Below are positions 1 to 5,692 of a stretch of 6,340 bases of DNA, piece after piece. A model generated the notes under the pieces. The model saw nothing but the letters and a program-made list of their open reading frames with translations, was not told the origin of the DNA and searched no databases. Each line of letters starts with the position of its first letter. The stretch's first letter is position 1. Source of the stretch: Psychroflexus sp. (GTDB lineage: Bacteria > Bacteroidota > Bacteroidia > Flavobacteriales > Flavobacteriaceae); NCBI GenBank assembly GCA_003565575.1, contig PXBV01000009.1, positions 1-6,340 on the forward strand, read 5' to 3'. The translations under genes were made by a program, and so were the position numbers.

Positions 1-176
1 CCTCCAAGCCATTCATCATTAAACGACGCTTGGTTGATGAGAAACGCAAAATTCCCTCCCATAGACCATGGACTTTTATCTTCCTCTTTATTTTCTTCTT
101 GTTCAGAATCTTCTTCTTGAGCATAAACTAAACTTGAAATAAACAGGATTGCTAATAGAAATTTACATTTTTTCAT
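1..176 (-). CDS. DUF3078 family protein, N-terminal part (3' end outside window)
   Basis: An open reading frame too short for ordinary ORF calling because it runs off the window edge; 58 codons are visible. It begins MKKCKFLLAILFISSLVYAQ, a clear Sec signal peptide with likely signal peptidase I cleavage after the Ala at residue 19 (VYA|Q). Next comes a very acidic linker (residues 21-36, mostly Glu/Asp/Lys), then WSMGGNFAFLINQASFNDEW followed by LG. The tryptophan plus GGN-F-FL-NQ-FN-WLG pattern is what I recognise as the start of DUF3078, a Bacteroidota family of exported proteins that I believe to be about 300 residues and probably associated with the outer membrane; function unknown. It lies 40 nt after the DUF2480 gene, the largest gap in the window, and a possible promoter sits in that gap, so it may be transcribed separately from the suf genes. 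Family call fairly sure; role unknown. Confidence 0.8.
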   Translation of the reverse strand, partial: MKKCKFLLAILFISSLVYAQEEDSEQEENKEEDKSPWSMGGNFAFLINQASFNDEWLG

Positions 177-202
177 CGTTTCCCTTTTTAGTATCGACTC
201 CG

Positions 203-210
203 CAAATATA
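203..210 (-). promoter_or_regulatory. Candidate Bacteroidota -7 element (TATATTTG) ahead of the DUF3078 gene
   Basis: Read on the minus strand, the gap between the DUF2480 stop and the DUF3078 start contains TATATTTG, an exact match to the Bacteroidota -7 consensus TAnnTTTG, about 27 nt upstream of the ATG at 176. I do not find a good TTTG -33 element about 20 nt further upstream; that stretch reads CCTTTTCAAAAAG and lies inside the end of the DUF2480 gene. The match could be chance in AT-rich DNA, so this is a weak call. Confidence 0.35.
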
Positions 211-216
211 TTAAAA

Positions 217-720
217 CTATTTCTTTTTGAAAAGGGGCACTGCAGAACAAGCTTCTCCATACATGATAGACTTGGCGAAAGGTTGCAATTTTTGAAGTAC
301 AAGGATATAGGCGTTTTCAGGCACGGGTTTGTTTGAGCACCCCTTGATGATAACAGGCTTATCTTGATATTCAGAAAAGTCCAATTTATTTAAAGCCTTC
401 TGATAAAGCAAGCTATTAAGAAATTCTAAATTTCCAAAAACAGTAAGTTTTGCATAAGGTTCAAGGTAGGAAGTAATTAGCATATATGCCCAGCCTGGAA
501 CAATAGCATCTGAAGAACAATGCAGTGCTACATAAGCATCTTTATAACGAGACCAGTCTTGGTCTTTAAGGCTTTCTCTGAATTCTTTTTCCTTTAAAAT
601 AATGCCTTGAAATAACCATTCTTTGATGTCTATCAATACTCTCTCACCCTCCGGGTAAATATCCTCTAAGTTGAAGGTTTGGATAGGACTTTTGGCTACT
701 CTGTTTACAATTTCAGCCAT
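217..720 (-). CDS. DUF2480 family protein
   Basis: A 167-residue protein that I recognise as DUF2480, a Bacteroidota family of unknown function commonly seen close to suf genes. There is no signal peptide or membrane segment, so it is probably cytosolic. Visible landmarks: an N-terminal region MAEIVNRVAK...FNLEDIYPEGERV; then HCSSDAIVP (Cys68), KGCSNKPVPENAY (Cys128) and GEACSAVP (Cys158). The Cys68 and Cys128 regions look like two copies of one unit (see the repeat entry). The start at 720 lies only 2 nt after the stop of the SufT-like gene, so the two are almost certainly translated from the same message. Location in the operon and the cysteines suggest a role in Fe-S cluster handling or quality control, but this is inference; no catalytic motif is recognised. 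The family call is firm and the role open. Confidence 0.88.
   Translation of the reverse strand: MAEIVNRVAKSPIQTFNLEDIYPEGERVLIDIKEWLFQGIILKEKEFRESLKDQDWSRYKDAYVALHCSSDAIVPGWAYMLITSYLEPYAKLTVFGNLEFLNSLLYQKALNKLDFSEYQDKPVIIKGCSNKPVPENAYILVLQKLQPFAKSIMYGEACSAVPLFKKK
256..519 (-). repeat. Internal duplication within the DUF2480 protein
   Basis: Residues 68-96 and 128-155 of the DUF2480 protein align as two copies. Each starts with Cys-Ser. From the VP onward (residues 74-96 and 133-155) both are 23 residues with no gap: VPGWAYMLITSYLEPYAK... against VPENAYILVLQKLQPFAK..., sharing V, P, A, Y, L, L, P, A, K and the closing G (10 of 23 identical, with several further conservative pairs). Between the Cys and the VP the first copy has one extra residue. 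The two copies lie at about 433-519 and 256-339. The DNA itself is diverged, so this is an old protein-level duplication. Confidence 0.7.
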
Positions 721-722
721 AA

Positions 723-1046
723 TTATAGCATTCCAAGTTCTAATTTTGCTTCCTCACTCATCAAATCTTGAGACCAAGCTGGATCAAAAGTCAATTCAAC
801 TTCACATTCATTTACCCAATCTAAGGAAGCTGATTTTTCTTTCACTTCTTGTGGTAGTGATTCCGCTACGGGACAATTAGGTGAGGTAAGCGTCATAATA
901 ATTTTGACGTCATTGTCATCATTTACAAAAACATCATAAATAAGTCCAAGTTCGTAGATGTCTACAGGTATTTCTGGATCGTAAATCGTTTTAAGAACCC
1001 TTACGATGTCTTCACCTAGTGCTTCTGTATTTCGTTCTTCAGCCAT
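723..1046 (-). CDS. sufT: SufT-like MIP18/DUF59 Fe-S assembly accessory protein
   Basis: A 107-residue single-domain protein of the MIP18 (DUF59) family, in the subgroup found in SUF operons. Members act as auxiliary factors in Fe-S cluster maturation or delivery in the cytosol; the exact step is not settled. Diagnostic motifs: DPEIPVDIYELGLIYD at residues 23-38 and LTSPNCPVAESLP at 53-65, with the conserved Cys58 thought to matter for cluster or metal binding. The C-terminus ends WSQDLMSEEAKLELGML, typical of Bacteroidota members. One difference: the motif usually written FDPPW reads FDPAW here (residues 87-91). Length is normal for the stand-alone form, with no N-terminal extension. It lies 5 nt after sufE and 2 nt before the DUF2480 gene. 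The symbol sufT is used loosely, since naming in this family varies. Confidence 0.9.
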   Translation of the reverse strand: MAEERNTEALGEDIVRVLKTIYDPEIPVDIYELGLIYDVFVNDDNDVKIIMTLTSPNCPVAESLPQEVKEKSASLDWVNECEVELTFDPAWSQDLMSEEAKLELGML

Positions 1047-1051
1047 AATTA

Positions 1052-1486
1052 TTAAGCTTTGTTGTTTTGTTGACTATTGTAAGCGATTGCGTACATTTTC
1101 ATTTGTTTAATCATACTCACAAGACCATTTGCTCTAGTAGGAGATAGATGCTCTTTAAGTCCTATTTCATCTATAAAATCAGTTTTGGCATTAATGATAT
1201 CTTCCGGTTTTTGATCAGAAAATACTCGTATAAGAATAGCAACAATACCTTTGGTAATAATGGCATCACTATCTGCCGTAAACTTTATATTATCGTTTTT
1301 AAATTCAGCATTTACCCAAACTTTACTTTGGCAACCTTTGATAATATTATCATCAGTTTTGAATTTCTCATCTATGAGTGGAAGTGACTTTCCTAGTTCT
1401 ATCATGTATTCATAGCGTTGCATCCAGTCTTCAAACATGCTAAACTCTTCAATAATCTCCTCTTGTCTTTCTTCAATACTATTCAC
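1052..1486 (-). CDS. sufE: SufE, cysteine desulfuration / sulfur acceptor protein
   Basis: SufE accepts the persulfide sulfur from SufS and passes it to SufB in the cytosol. I choose the GTG at 1486 as start, giving 144 residues beginning (M)NSIEERQEEIIEEFSMFEDW, the normal length and N-terminus for the family. The acceptor cysteine is Cys52 in IKGCQSKVW, matching the GCQS motif and Cys51 of E. coli SufE; LSPTRANGLVSMI near the C-terminus is also typical. The frame stays open upstream to an ATG at 1564, which would give 170 residues, but those extra 26 residues do not look like SufE and would overlap the upstream gene by 86 nt. With the GTG start, the first codon overlaps the META gene's stop within the 8-nt string GTGAATAG, suggesting translational coupling. 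Family call very sure; the start is inferred. Confidence 0.95.
   Translation of the reverse strand: MNSIEERQEEIIEEFSMFEDWMQRYEYMIELGKSLPLIDEKFKTDDNIIKGCQSKVWVNAEFKNDNIKFTADSDAIITKGIVAILIRVFSDQKPEDIINAKTDFIDEIGLKEHLSPTRANGLVSMIKQMKMYAIAYNSQQNNKA
1479..1486 (-). promoter_or_regulatory. Start/stop overlap GTGAATAG joining META lipoprotein and sufE
   Basis: The eight bases contain the proposed GTG start of sufE and, in another frame, the TAG stop of the META lipoprotein gene. There is no purine-rich Shine-Dalgarno sequence just upstream (AATACAAATCAAA), so sufE may depend on ribosomes finishing the META gene. This overlap is also the main reason for preferring GTG over the far-upstream ATG. Confidence 0.7.
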
Positions 1487-1907
1487 TTTGATTTGTATTT
1501 TTAGCTTTGATGACAATGTCACCGTCTTTATTTCTAAATATAATTTGTTCTTTTGAATTTTCAAAATGAGTTACAGAAGCAGCTTTTTGGAAAAAAAGGT
1601 TTTCGTTATCCATACCGTCTTCACAATACATTTTAGTAGCTGATGCAAATCCTAAATCTAATGTTTTACCTTCCAGTTTATAATTAAAACTATATCTATT
1701 ACAACCAGCATATCCAGAAATGATTGATGTTTCAGGGTTAACCTGTAGAGTGAGTTTGGCGTCTGAAACGTCTTTACCCTCTATATCTGTTATCTCATAA
1801 GTTTGAGGGTAAAGTTGATCTGATGTCATTTTTTGGGCTTTGCATGACACTAGCATGATAGCGGATAATACAATTAGGCTAAAGTTAATAGTTAGAATTC
1901 GTTTCAT
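1479..1907 (-). CDS. META-domain (HslJ-like) lipoprotein
   Basis: A 142-residue predicted lipoprotein. Residues 1-21 form a signal peptide with a hydrophobic core ending in the lipobox LVSC, so Cys22 should be lipidated after signal peptidase II cleavage; the mature protein would sit in a membrane facing the periplasm. Residues about 33-135 match the META domain, also found in HslJ: ISGYAGCNRYSFNY (Cys69), then LDLGFASATKMYC (Cys95) and the following acidic, Glu-containing turn and LFFQKA helix. Cys69 and Cys95 are well placed for a disulfide. META proteins are linked to stress tolerance in some bacteria but have no defined biochemical activity. The gene starts within the sufS stop (ATGA overlap) and ends within the sufE start, so it is an integral part of the suf operon rather than a neighbour. 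Why a secreted protein lies between sufS and sufE is unknown. Confidence 0.9.
   Translation of the reverse strand: MKRILTINFSLIVLSAIMLVSCKAQKMTSDQLYPQTYEITDIEGKDVSDAKLTLQVNPETSIISGYAGCNRYSFNYKLEGKTLDLGFASATKMYCEDGMDNENLFFQKAASVTHFENSKEQIIFRNKDGDIVIKAKNTNQSE
1904..1907 (-). promoter_or_regulatory. ATGA start/stop overlap joining sufS and META lipoprotein
   Basis: On the minus strand the bases ATGA hold the ATG of the META lipoprotein gene and the TGA stop of sufS, a classic arrangement for translational coupling. It fixes the lipoprotein start, which is supported independently by the signal peptide that follows. Confidence 0.75.
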
Positions 1908-3154
1908 AAGAGCATGGTTTTTGCTTTTTTAAGCGCTGAAATAAATATATCGATTTCTTCGATTGTATTATAAAATGAAAAGGAAGCGCGCACAGTTCCT
2001 GGAATCTTGTAAAACTCCATAATGGGTTGTGCACAATGGTGTCCCGTTCTTACTGCAACACCCATTTTATCTAGTAAAGTTCCAATATCGTAGGGGTGTA
2101 GTCCTTTTATATTGAAAGATAAAACAGCTGTTTTCTTTTCAGGTGAAGTACCATAAATTTCAACACCTTCAATTTTACTGATTTCATCTGTGGCATACTT
2201 TAGCAATTCTGATTCGTAAGAAGCTATATTTTCAAAGCCAACATCATTCATATAATCCAAAGCTGCTCCAAAAGCGATTCCTCCAGAAATGTTTGGAGTT
2301 CCTGCTTCAAACTTATGAGGTAATCCCGCATAGGTAGTTTTTTCAAAGGTGACTTCAGAAATCATCTCTCCACCGCCTTGGTAGGGAGGAAGCATATTCA
2401 GTAAATCTTCTTTTCCATATAGCATGCCTACTCCTGTAGGCCCGCAAATTTTATGGGCAGAAACGGTATAAAAATCTACATCAAGTGCTTGTGCATCTGC
2501 CTTGATGTGTGGTGCAGATTGCGCTCCATCTATCAAAACTTTAGCTCCTACTGCATGTGCTAGATGTATAATGTCTTCAATAGGATTTATAGTACCAAGT
2601 GCATTTGAGACGTGGTTTACAAACACTAATTTTGTCTTATCATTTAGCATTTGTTTGTAAGTGTCCATTTCTAACTCACCATGATATGACATTGGTATGA
2701 CCTTCAAAATGGCACCAGTTTTTTCGCAAAGCATTTGCCAAGGTACAATGTTGGAATGATGCTCCATAGCAGAAACTAAGATTTCATCCCCTTTTTGAAG
2801 GACGGATGCATAGCCATTGGCTACCAAATTGATGCTATGAGTAGTTCCTGATGTAAATATTATCTCATGTGCTTTTTTTGCATTGAAGTGAGCCCTTACT
2901 TTTTCTCTAGCTTCTTCATAGGCATCTGTAGCCATTTGGGATAAGGTGTGTACTCCCCGATGGATATTTGCATTTTTAGTTTCATAATAATCCACAATAC
3001 AGTCTATTACGTGCTTTGGAGTTTGTGAAGTTGCCGCATTATCAAAATAGACTAAGGGTTTTCCATTGATTTCACGATGAAGTATAGGAAAGTCCTCACG
3101 TATTTTTTTAATATCTAATAATTGTTCAGAAGTAGTCGTCATAGTTCTTTTCAT
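1904..3154 (-). CDS. sufS: SufS, PLP-dependent cysteine desulfurase (class II)
   Basis: Converts L-cysteine to L-alanine and leaves a persulfide on its own cysteine, which SufE then collects. The 416-residue length is usual for group II desulfurases (SufS/CsdA), a class V aminotransferase fold. Visible motifs: VYFDNAATSQTP (35-46); FTSGTTHSINLV (100-111); the AMEHHSNIVPWQ motif with the His pair at 132-133 over the PLP ring; LIDGAQS with Asp209 and Gln212 contacting PLP; SAHK with Lys235 as the Schiff-base lysine; RTGHHCAQP with the catalytic Cys374; and VRASFSFYNT with Arg389 binding the substrate carboxylate. The short sequence around Cys374, without the long loop of IscS, marks it as SufS type. 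Start at 3154 lies 36 nt after sufD; an in-frame ATG four codons later (3142) is an alternative that would only drop MKRT. All catalytic residues are present. Confidence 0.97.
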   Translation of the reverse strand: MKRTMTTTSEQLLDIKKIREDFPILHREINGKPLVYFDNAATSQTPKHVIDCIVDYYETKNANIHRGVHTLSQMATDAYEEAREKVRAHFNAKKAHEIIFTSGTTHSINLVANGYASVLQKGDEILVSAMEHHSNIVPWQMLCEKTGAILKVIPMSYHGELEMDTYKQMLNDKTKLVFVNHVSNALGTINPIEDIIHLAHAVGAKVLIDGAQSAPHIKADAQALDVDFYTVSAHKICGPTGVGMLYGKEDLLNMLPPYQGGGEMISEVTFEKTTYAGLPHKFEAGTPNISGGIAFGAALDYMNDVGFENIASYESELLKYATDEISKIEGVEIYGTSPEKKTAVLSFNIKGLHPYDIGTLLDKMGVAVRTGHHCAQPIMEFYKIPGTVRASFSFYNTIEEIDIFISALKKAKTMLL

Positions 3155-3190
3155 TTTAGTTACTTCTAAGCAAGTTGGCTGAATTGATTA

Positions 3191-4504
3191 CTAGAGGTTG
3201 AAGCCAAGCTCCACACCTAGTTTCAAGGCAATTTGTTTAGTTATTCTTTGTTTTATCTCAGGAATTTTAACGCTGTCTAAGACGTTATTGGCAAAAGCAA
3301 ACATCAGTAATGCTCTAGCTTCCTTTTTAGGTATACCTCGGGATCTTAAATAGTACAAAGCTTCATCGTCCAATTGACCAATAGTACAACCATGGCTACA
3401 CTTTACGTCATCTGCAAAAATTTCCAGTTGAGGTTTTGAATTGCAGGTAGCTGTGTCATCTATCAGGATGTTATTGTTGCTTTGAAATGCGTTAGTCTTT
3501 TGAGCAACTTTATCTACCAGCACATTTCCATTGAAGACGCCTACAGATTTGTCTGAAAAAATTCCTTTATAATCTTGATGACTTTCGCAGTTGGGTTGTG
3601 TGTGGTGAACTAGCGTATTATGATCTACATGTTGCTTGTCACTTAAAATAGTAACACCCTTTAGTATTGAGTTACAGTTTTGACCATGTTGAAAGAACTT
3701 TAAGTTATTCCTAGTAATTTGCCCACCTAAAGAAAACGTATGTAATGCACACTGGCTATCGCGTTCTTGCTTAATAAACGTATTGTCAATTAAAGAAGAC
3801 GTGGTTTTGTCATTCTGAATTTTATAGTAGTCCACACTAGCATTTTTTCCAACAAATACTTCAGTTACAGAGTTGGTTAAAACTGCATTTTCGGTTAAGC
3901 TTTGGTGTCTTTCAATAAGTTGCACTTGAGCTCCATCTTCAACAATAATCAAATTTCTAGGTTGCACCATTAATGCAACTTCTCTACATGTTGAAAAGTT
4001 TAAAATTTGAATAGGTTTTTCAGCAACTACATTTTTAGGAATTCTTATGTAGGCGCCTTCCTTTGCAAAGGCTGTATTTAAGGAGGTTAAGCTTTCTTCT
4101 GGAGCAATTTTATTGAAGTATTTATCAATAATTGGCTTATACTTTTCTTTGTCTAAGGCGGAAGACATCAAGCACGCATCTAGCTTATCATGAGTAGTTC
4201 TTGATAAGTGTGATGAGTAAATTCCATCCACAAACACGATAGTGTACGTATCAATATCATGAATAAGATATTTTTTTATGTCTTTATAGTCTACAGTATC
4301 TTCTTTTTTGGGAAATATACTGTAATCTTCTTTCAAGATAGAATTAAGTGAGGTGTACTTCCATGCCTCCATTTTTTTGGTTGGAAACCCAGTACTCTCA
4401 AAAAACTTAATAGCCCTATTTCTTTCTTCGTGAATATCGTTCTCCAAGTCTATTTGCTCTTCAAAAGCAATGTATGAGGATATCAATTTATCTTTAAGTT
4501 CCAT
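3191..4504 (-). CDS. sufD: SufD, Fe-S scaffold complex subunit
   Basis: Partner of SufB in the SufBC2D complex on which Fe-S clusters are built in the cytosol; implicated in iron acquisition. 437 residues, normal for SufD. The N-terminal region carries the helical part with GFPTKKMEAWKYTSL (39-53), typical of SufD; the middle (about 150-350) is the right-handed beta-helix core, shown by short repeating strands and turns; the C-terminal helical domain that binds SufC contains LYYLRSRGIPKKEARALLMFAFA (384-405). The motif DDVKCSHGCTIGQLDDEA (365-382) includes His371, which corresponds to E. coli SufD His360 at the SufB interface; Cys369 and Cys373 flank it. It begins 20 nt after sufC and ends 36 nt before sufS. 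Confidence 0.97.
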   Translation of the reverse strand: MELKDKLISSYIAFEEQIDLENDIHEERNRAIKFFESTGFPTKKMEAWKYTSLNSILKEDYSIFPKKEDTVDYKDIKKYLIHDIDTYTIVFVDGIYSSHLSRTTHDKLDACLMSSALDKEKYKPIIDKYFNKIAPEESLTSLNTAFAKEGAYIRIPKNVVAEKPIQILNFSTCREVALMVQPRNLIIVEDGAQVQLIERHQSLTENAVLTNSVTEVFVGKNASVDYYKIQNDKTTSSLIDNTFIKQERDSQCALHTFSLGGQITRNNLKFFQHGQNCNSILKGVTILSDKQHVDHNTLVHHTQPNCESHQDYKGIFSDKSVGVFNGNVLVDKVAQKTNAFQSNNNILIDDTATCNSKPQLEIFADDVKCSHGCTIGQLDDEALYYLRSRGIPKKEARALLMFAFANNVLDSVKIPEIKQRITKQIALKLGVELGFNL

Positions 4505-4524
4505 AATTTTTGTGATTTTGGATG

Positions 4525-5286
4525 TTAAGATGTCATTTCTGCACGTTCTTCTTTCAGCCAGTCATATCCTCTTTCTTCAAGCTCTTTAGCCAGTTCTTTG
4601 CCTCCGGTCTTTACAATTTTACCATCCATAAGGACATGAACAACATCTGGTACAACGTAGTCAAGTAAACGTTGGTAATGCGTAATCACAAGTGTAGCAT
4701 TATCTTTAGTTTTCAATCTATTGACTCCATCAGATACAATCCTTAGGGCGTCAATATCAAGACCAGAATCTGTTTCATCCAAAATGGCTAGTTTTGGCTC
4801 TAGCATGGCCATTTGAAAGATTTCATTTCTTTTTTTCTCACCTCCAGAAAATCCCTCATTAAGTGATCTAGATAGAAATTTCCTGTCCATTTCTAGCAAA
4901 GCTGATTTTTCTCTGATTTTTTTAAGCATTTCATTGGCTGGCATATCCTTTTGTCCTCTAGCTTTACGAATTTGATTGATAGAGGTTTTGATAAAATTTG
5001 TAACCGATACGCCTGGTATTTCTACTGGGTATTGGAAAGAAAGGAATATACCTTTGTGAGCCCTTTCGTCTGGGGATAATTCTGAAATGTTGGCTTTTTC
5101 AAAAAGTATATCACCTTCTGTCACTTCAAAATCTTCATTTCCAGCAATTACTGAAGCTAAAGTACTTTTACCTGAGCCATTTGGCCCCATGATGGCGTGG
5201 ACTTCTCCTGGTTTTATTTCTAAATTTATACCCTTCAATATATTTTCGCCTTCAACACTAGCGTGTAAATTTTTTATTTTTAGCAT
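4525..5286 (-). CDS. sufC: SufC, Fe-S assembly ABC-type ATPase
   Basis: Cytosolic ATPase of the SufBC2D scaffold; ATP binding makes two SufC subunits pair up and opens the SufB-SufD interface for cluster building. It is ABC-like but does not serve a membrane transporter. 253 residues, the usual size. Motifs in order: Walker A GPNGSGKST (34-42); Q-loop Gln85 in SFQYPVEIPGVS; ABC signature FSGGEKKRNE (146-155), a form characteristic of SufC; Walker B LAILDETDSGLD (167-178) with Asp170 and catalytic Glu171; and the H-loop His203 in ITHYQRLL. All are intact. It starts 12 nt after the small lipoprotein gene, which separates it from sufB, and ends 20 nt before sufD. Confidence 0.98.
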   Translation of the reverse strand: MLKIKNLHASVEGENILKGINLEIKPGEVHAIMGPNGSGKSTLASVIAGNEDFEVTEGDILFEKANISELSPDERAHKGIFLSFQYPVEIPGVSVTNFIKTSINQIRKARGQKDMPANEMLKKIREKSALLEMDRKFLSRSLNEGFSGGEKKRNEIFQMAMLEPKLAILDETDSGLDIDALRIVSDGVNRLKTKDNATLVITHYQRLLDYVVPDVVHVLMDGKIVKTGGKELAKELEERGYDWLKEERAEMTS

Positions 5287-5298
5287 AACTTATTCGTA

Positions 5299-5685
5299 TT
5301 AATTTAATCTTAACCCACTATCATCAGTGGATGGTTTCATATTTAAAATATTTTGTATTTCTATGACTTGCGGCCAAGCATTTTCTTCTTCGTTATCCTT
5401 TATGATACCTTCTAAAACTACATCAAAAGAGGCATAAGGATTTGAAGAAACTGATTTAGCTTTTTTTATCATCTCTTTTGCTTTTGTGTTCATAACAACT
5501 CCGTAAATCTCATCATTGGTGTTGAAAACAGCTAAAGAATCTGAATAAATAAACTCACCTGATAAGGTCTCAGTTGGTTGACTTAACTCTCCCTGATTTT
5601 TGTAACCTGTAGAATCTTCAGCCTCTTTTTTACAAGAGTTGAAACTAAATATGACCACAGAAATTAAAAGCAAATACGTTTTCAT
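5299..5685 (-). CDS. Small predicted lipoprotein of unknown function, between sufB and sufC
   Basis: A 128-residue protein with an N-terminal signal MKTYLLLISVVIFSFNSC, where Cys18 is the likely lipidated residue; the lipobox (FNSC) is loose but of a kind seen in Bacteroidota. After the Cys comes KKEAEDSTG and a low-complexity polar linker to about residue 40, then a single compact domain (about 42-116) containing LSGEFIYSDSLAVF, EIYGVVM, an amphipathic helix AKEMIKKAK and SFDVVLEGIIKDNEEENAW followed by PQVIEIQNIL. The strand-rich pattern ending in an acidic-Trp turn suggests a small beta-barrel, perhaps OB-like, but this is a guess. I do not recognise a named family. The gene starts 7 nt after the sufB stop and ends 12 nt before sufC, so it is within the operon. 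Its product should be exported, whereas its neighbours act in the cytosol. Confidence 0.8.
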   Translation of the reverse strand: MKTYLLLISVVIFSFNSCKKEAEDSTGYKNQGELSQPTETLSGEFIYSDSLAVFNTNDEIYGVVMNTKAKEMIKKAKSVSSNPYASFDVVLEGIIKDNEEENAWPQVIEIQNILNMKPSTDDSGLRLN

Positions 5686-5692
5686 AACTCTA

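Noticed and set aside
177..216. Rho-independent terminator after the DUF2480 gene
   Set aside because: The only self-complementary piece is a 3-bp AGT/ACT stem around ATCG, with no stable GC stem followed by a T-run on the minus strand.
671..880. Plus-strand ORF of 69 codons
   Set aside because: It runs antisense across the end of the SufT-like gene and the start of the DUF2480 gene, both strongly supported by family motifs; its product is a hydrophobic string with no recognisable domain.
1148..1387. Plus-strand ORF of 79 codons
   Set aside because: Lies wholly antisense within sufE; Phe/Ile/Asn/Lys-rich translation typical of a shadow frame in AT-rich DNA.
3155..3190. Promoter, terminator or small RNA between sufD and sufS
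   Set aside because: The 36-nt gap holds no TAnnTTTG match and no stem longer than about 3 base pairs; it is best read as an ordinary intercistronic spacer.
5087..5302. Plus-strand ORF of 71 codons
   Set aside because: Antisense to the Walker A region of sufC; the reading is a complement of conserved codons, not a gene.
1479..5685. Lipoprotein genes as recently acquired cargo
   Set aside because: Base composition looks like that of the neighbours, there are no flanking repeats or transposase remnants, and overlapping start/stop codons indicate long integration in the operon.
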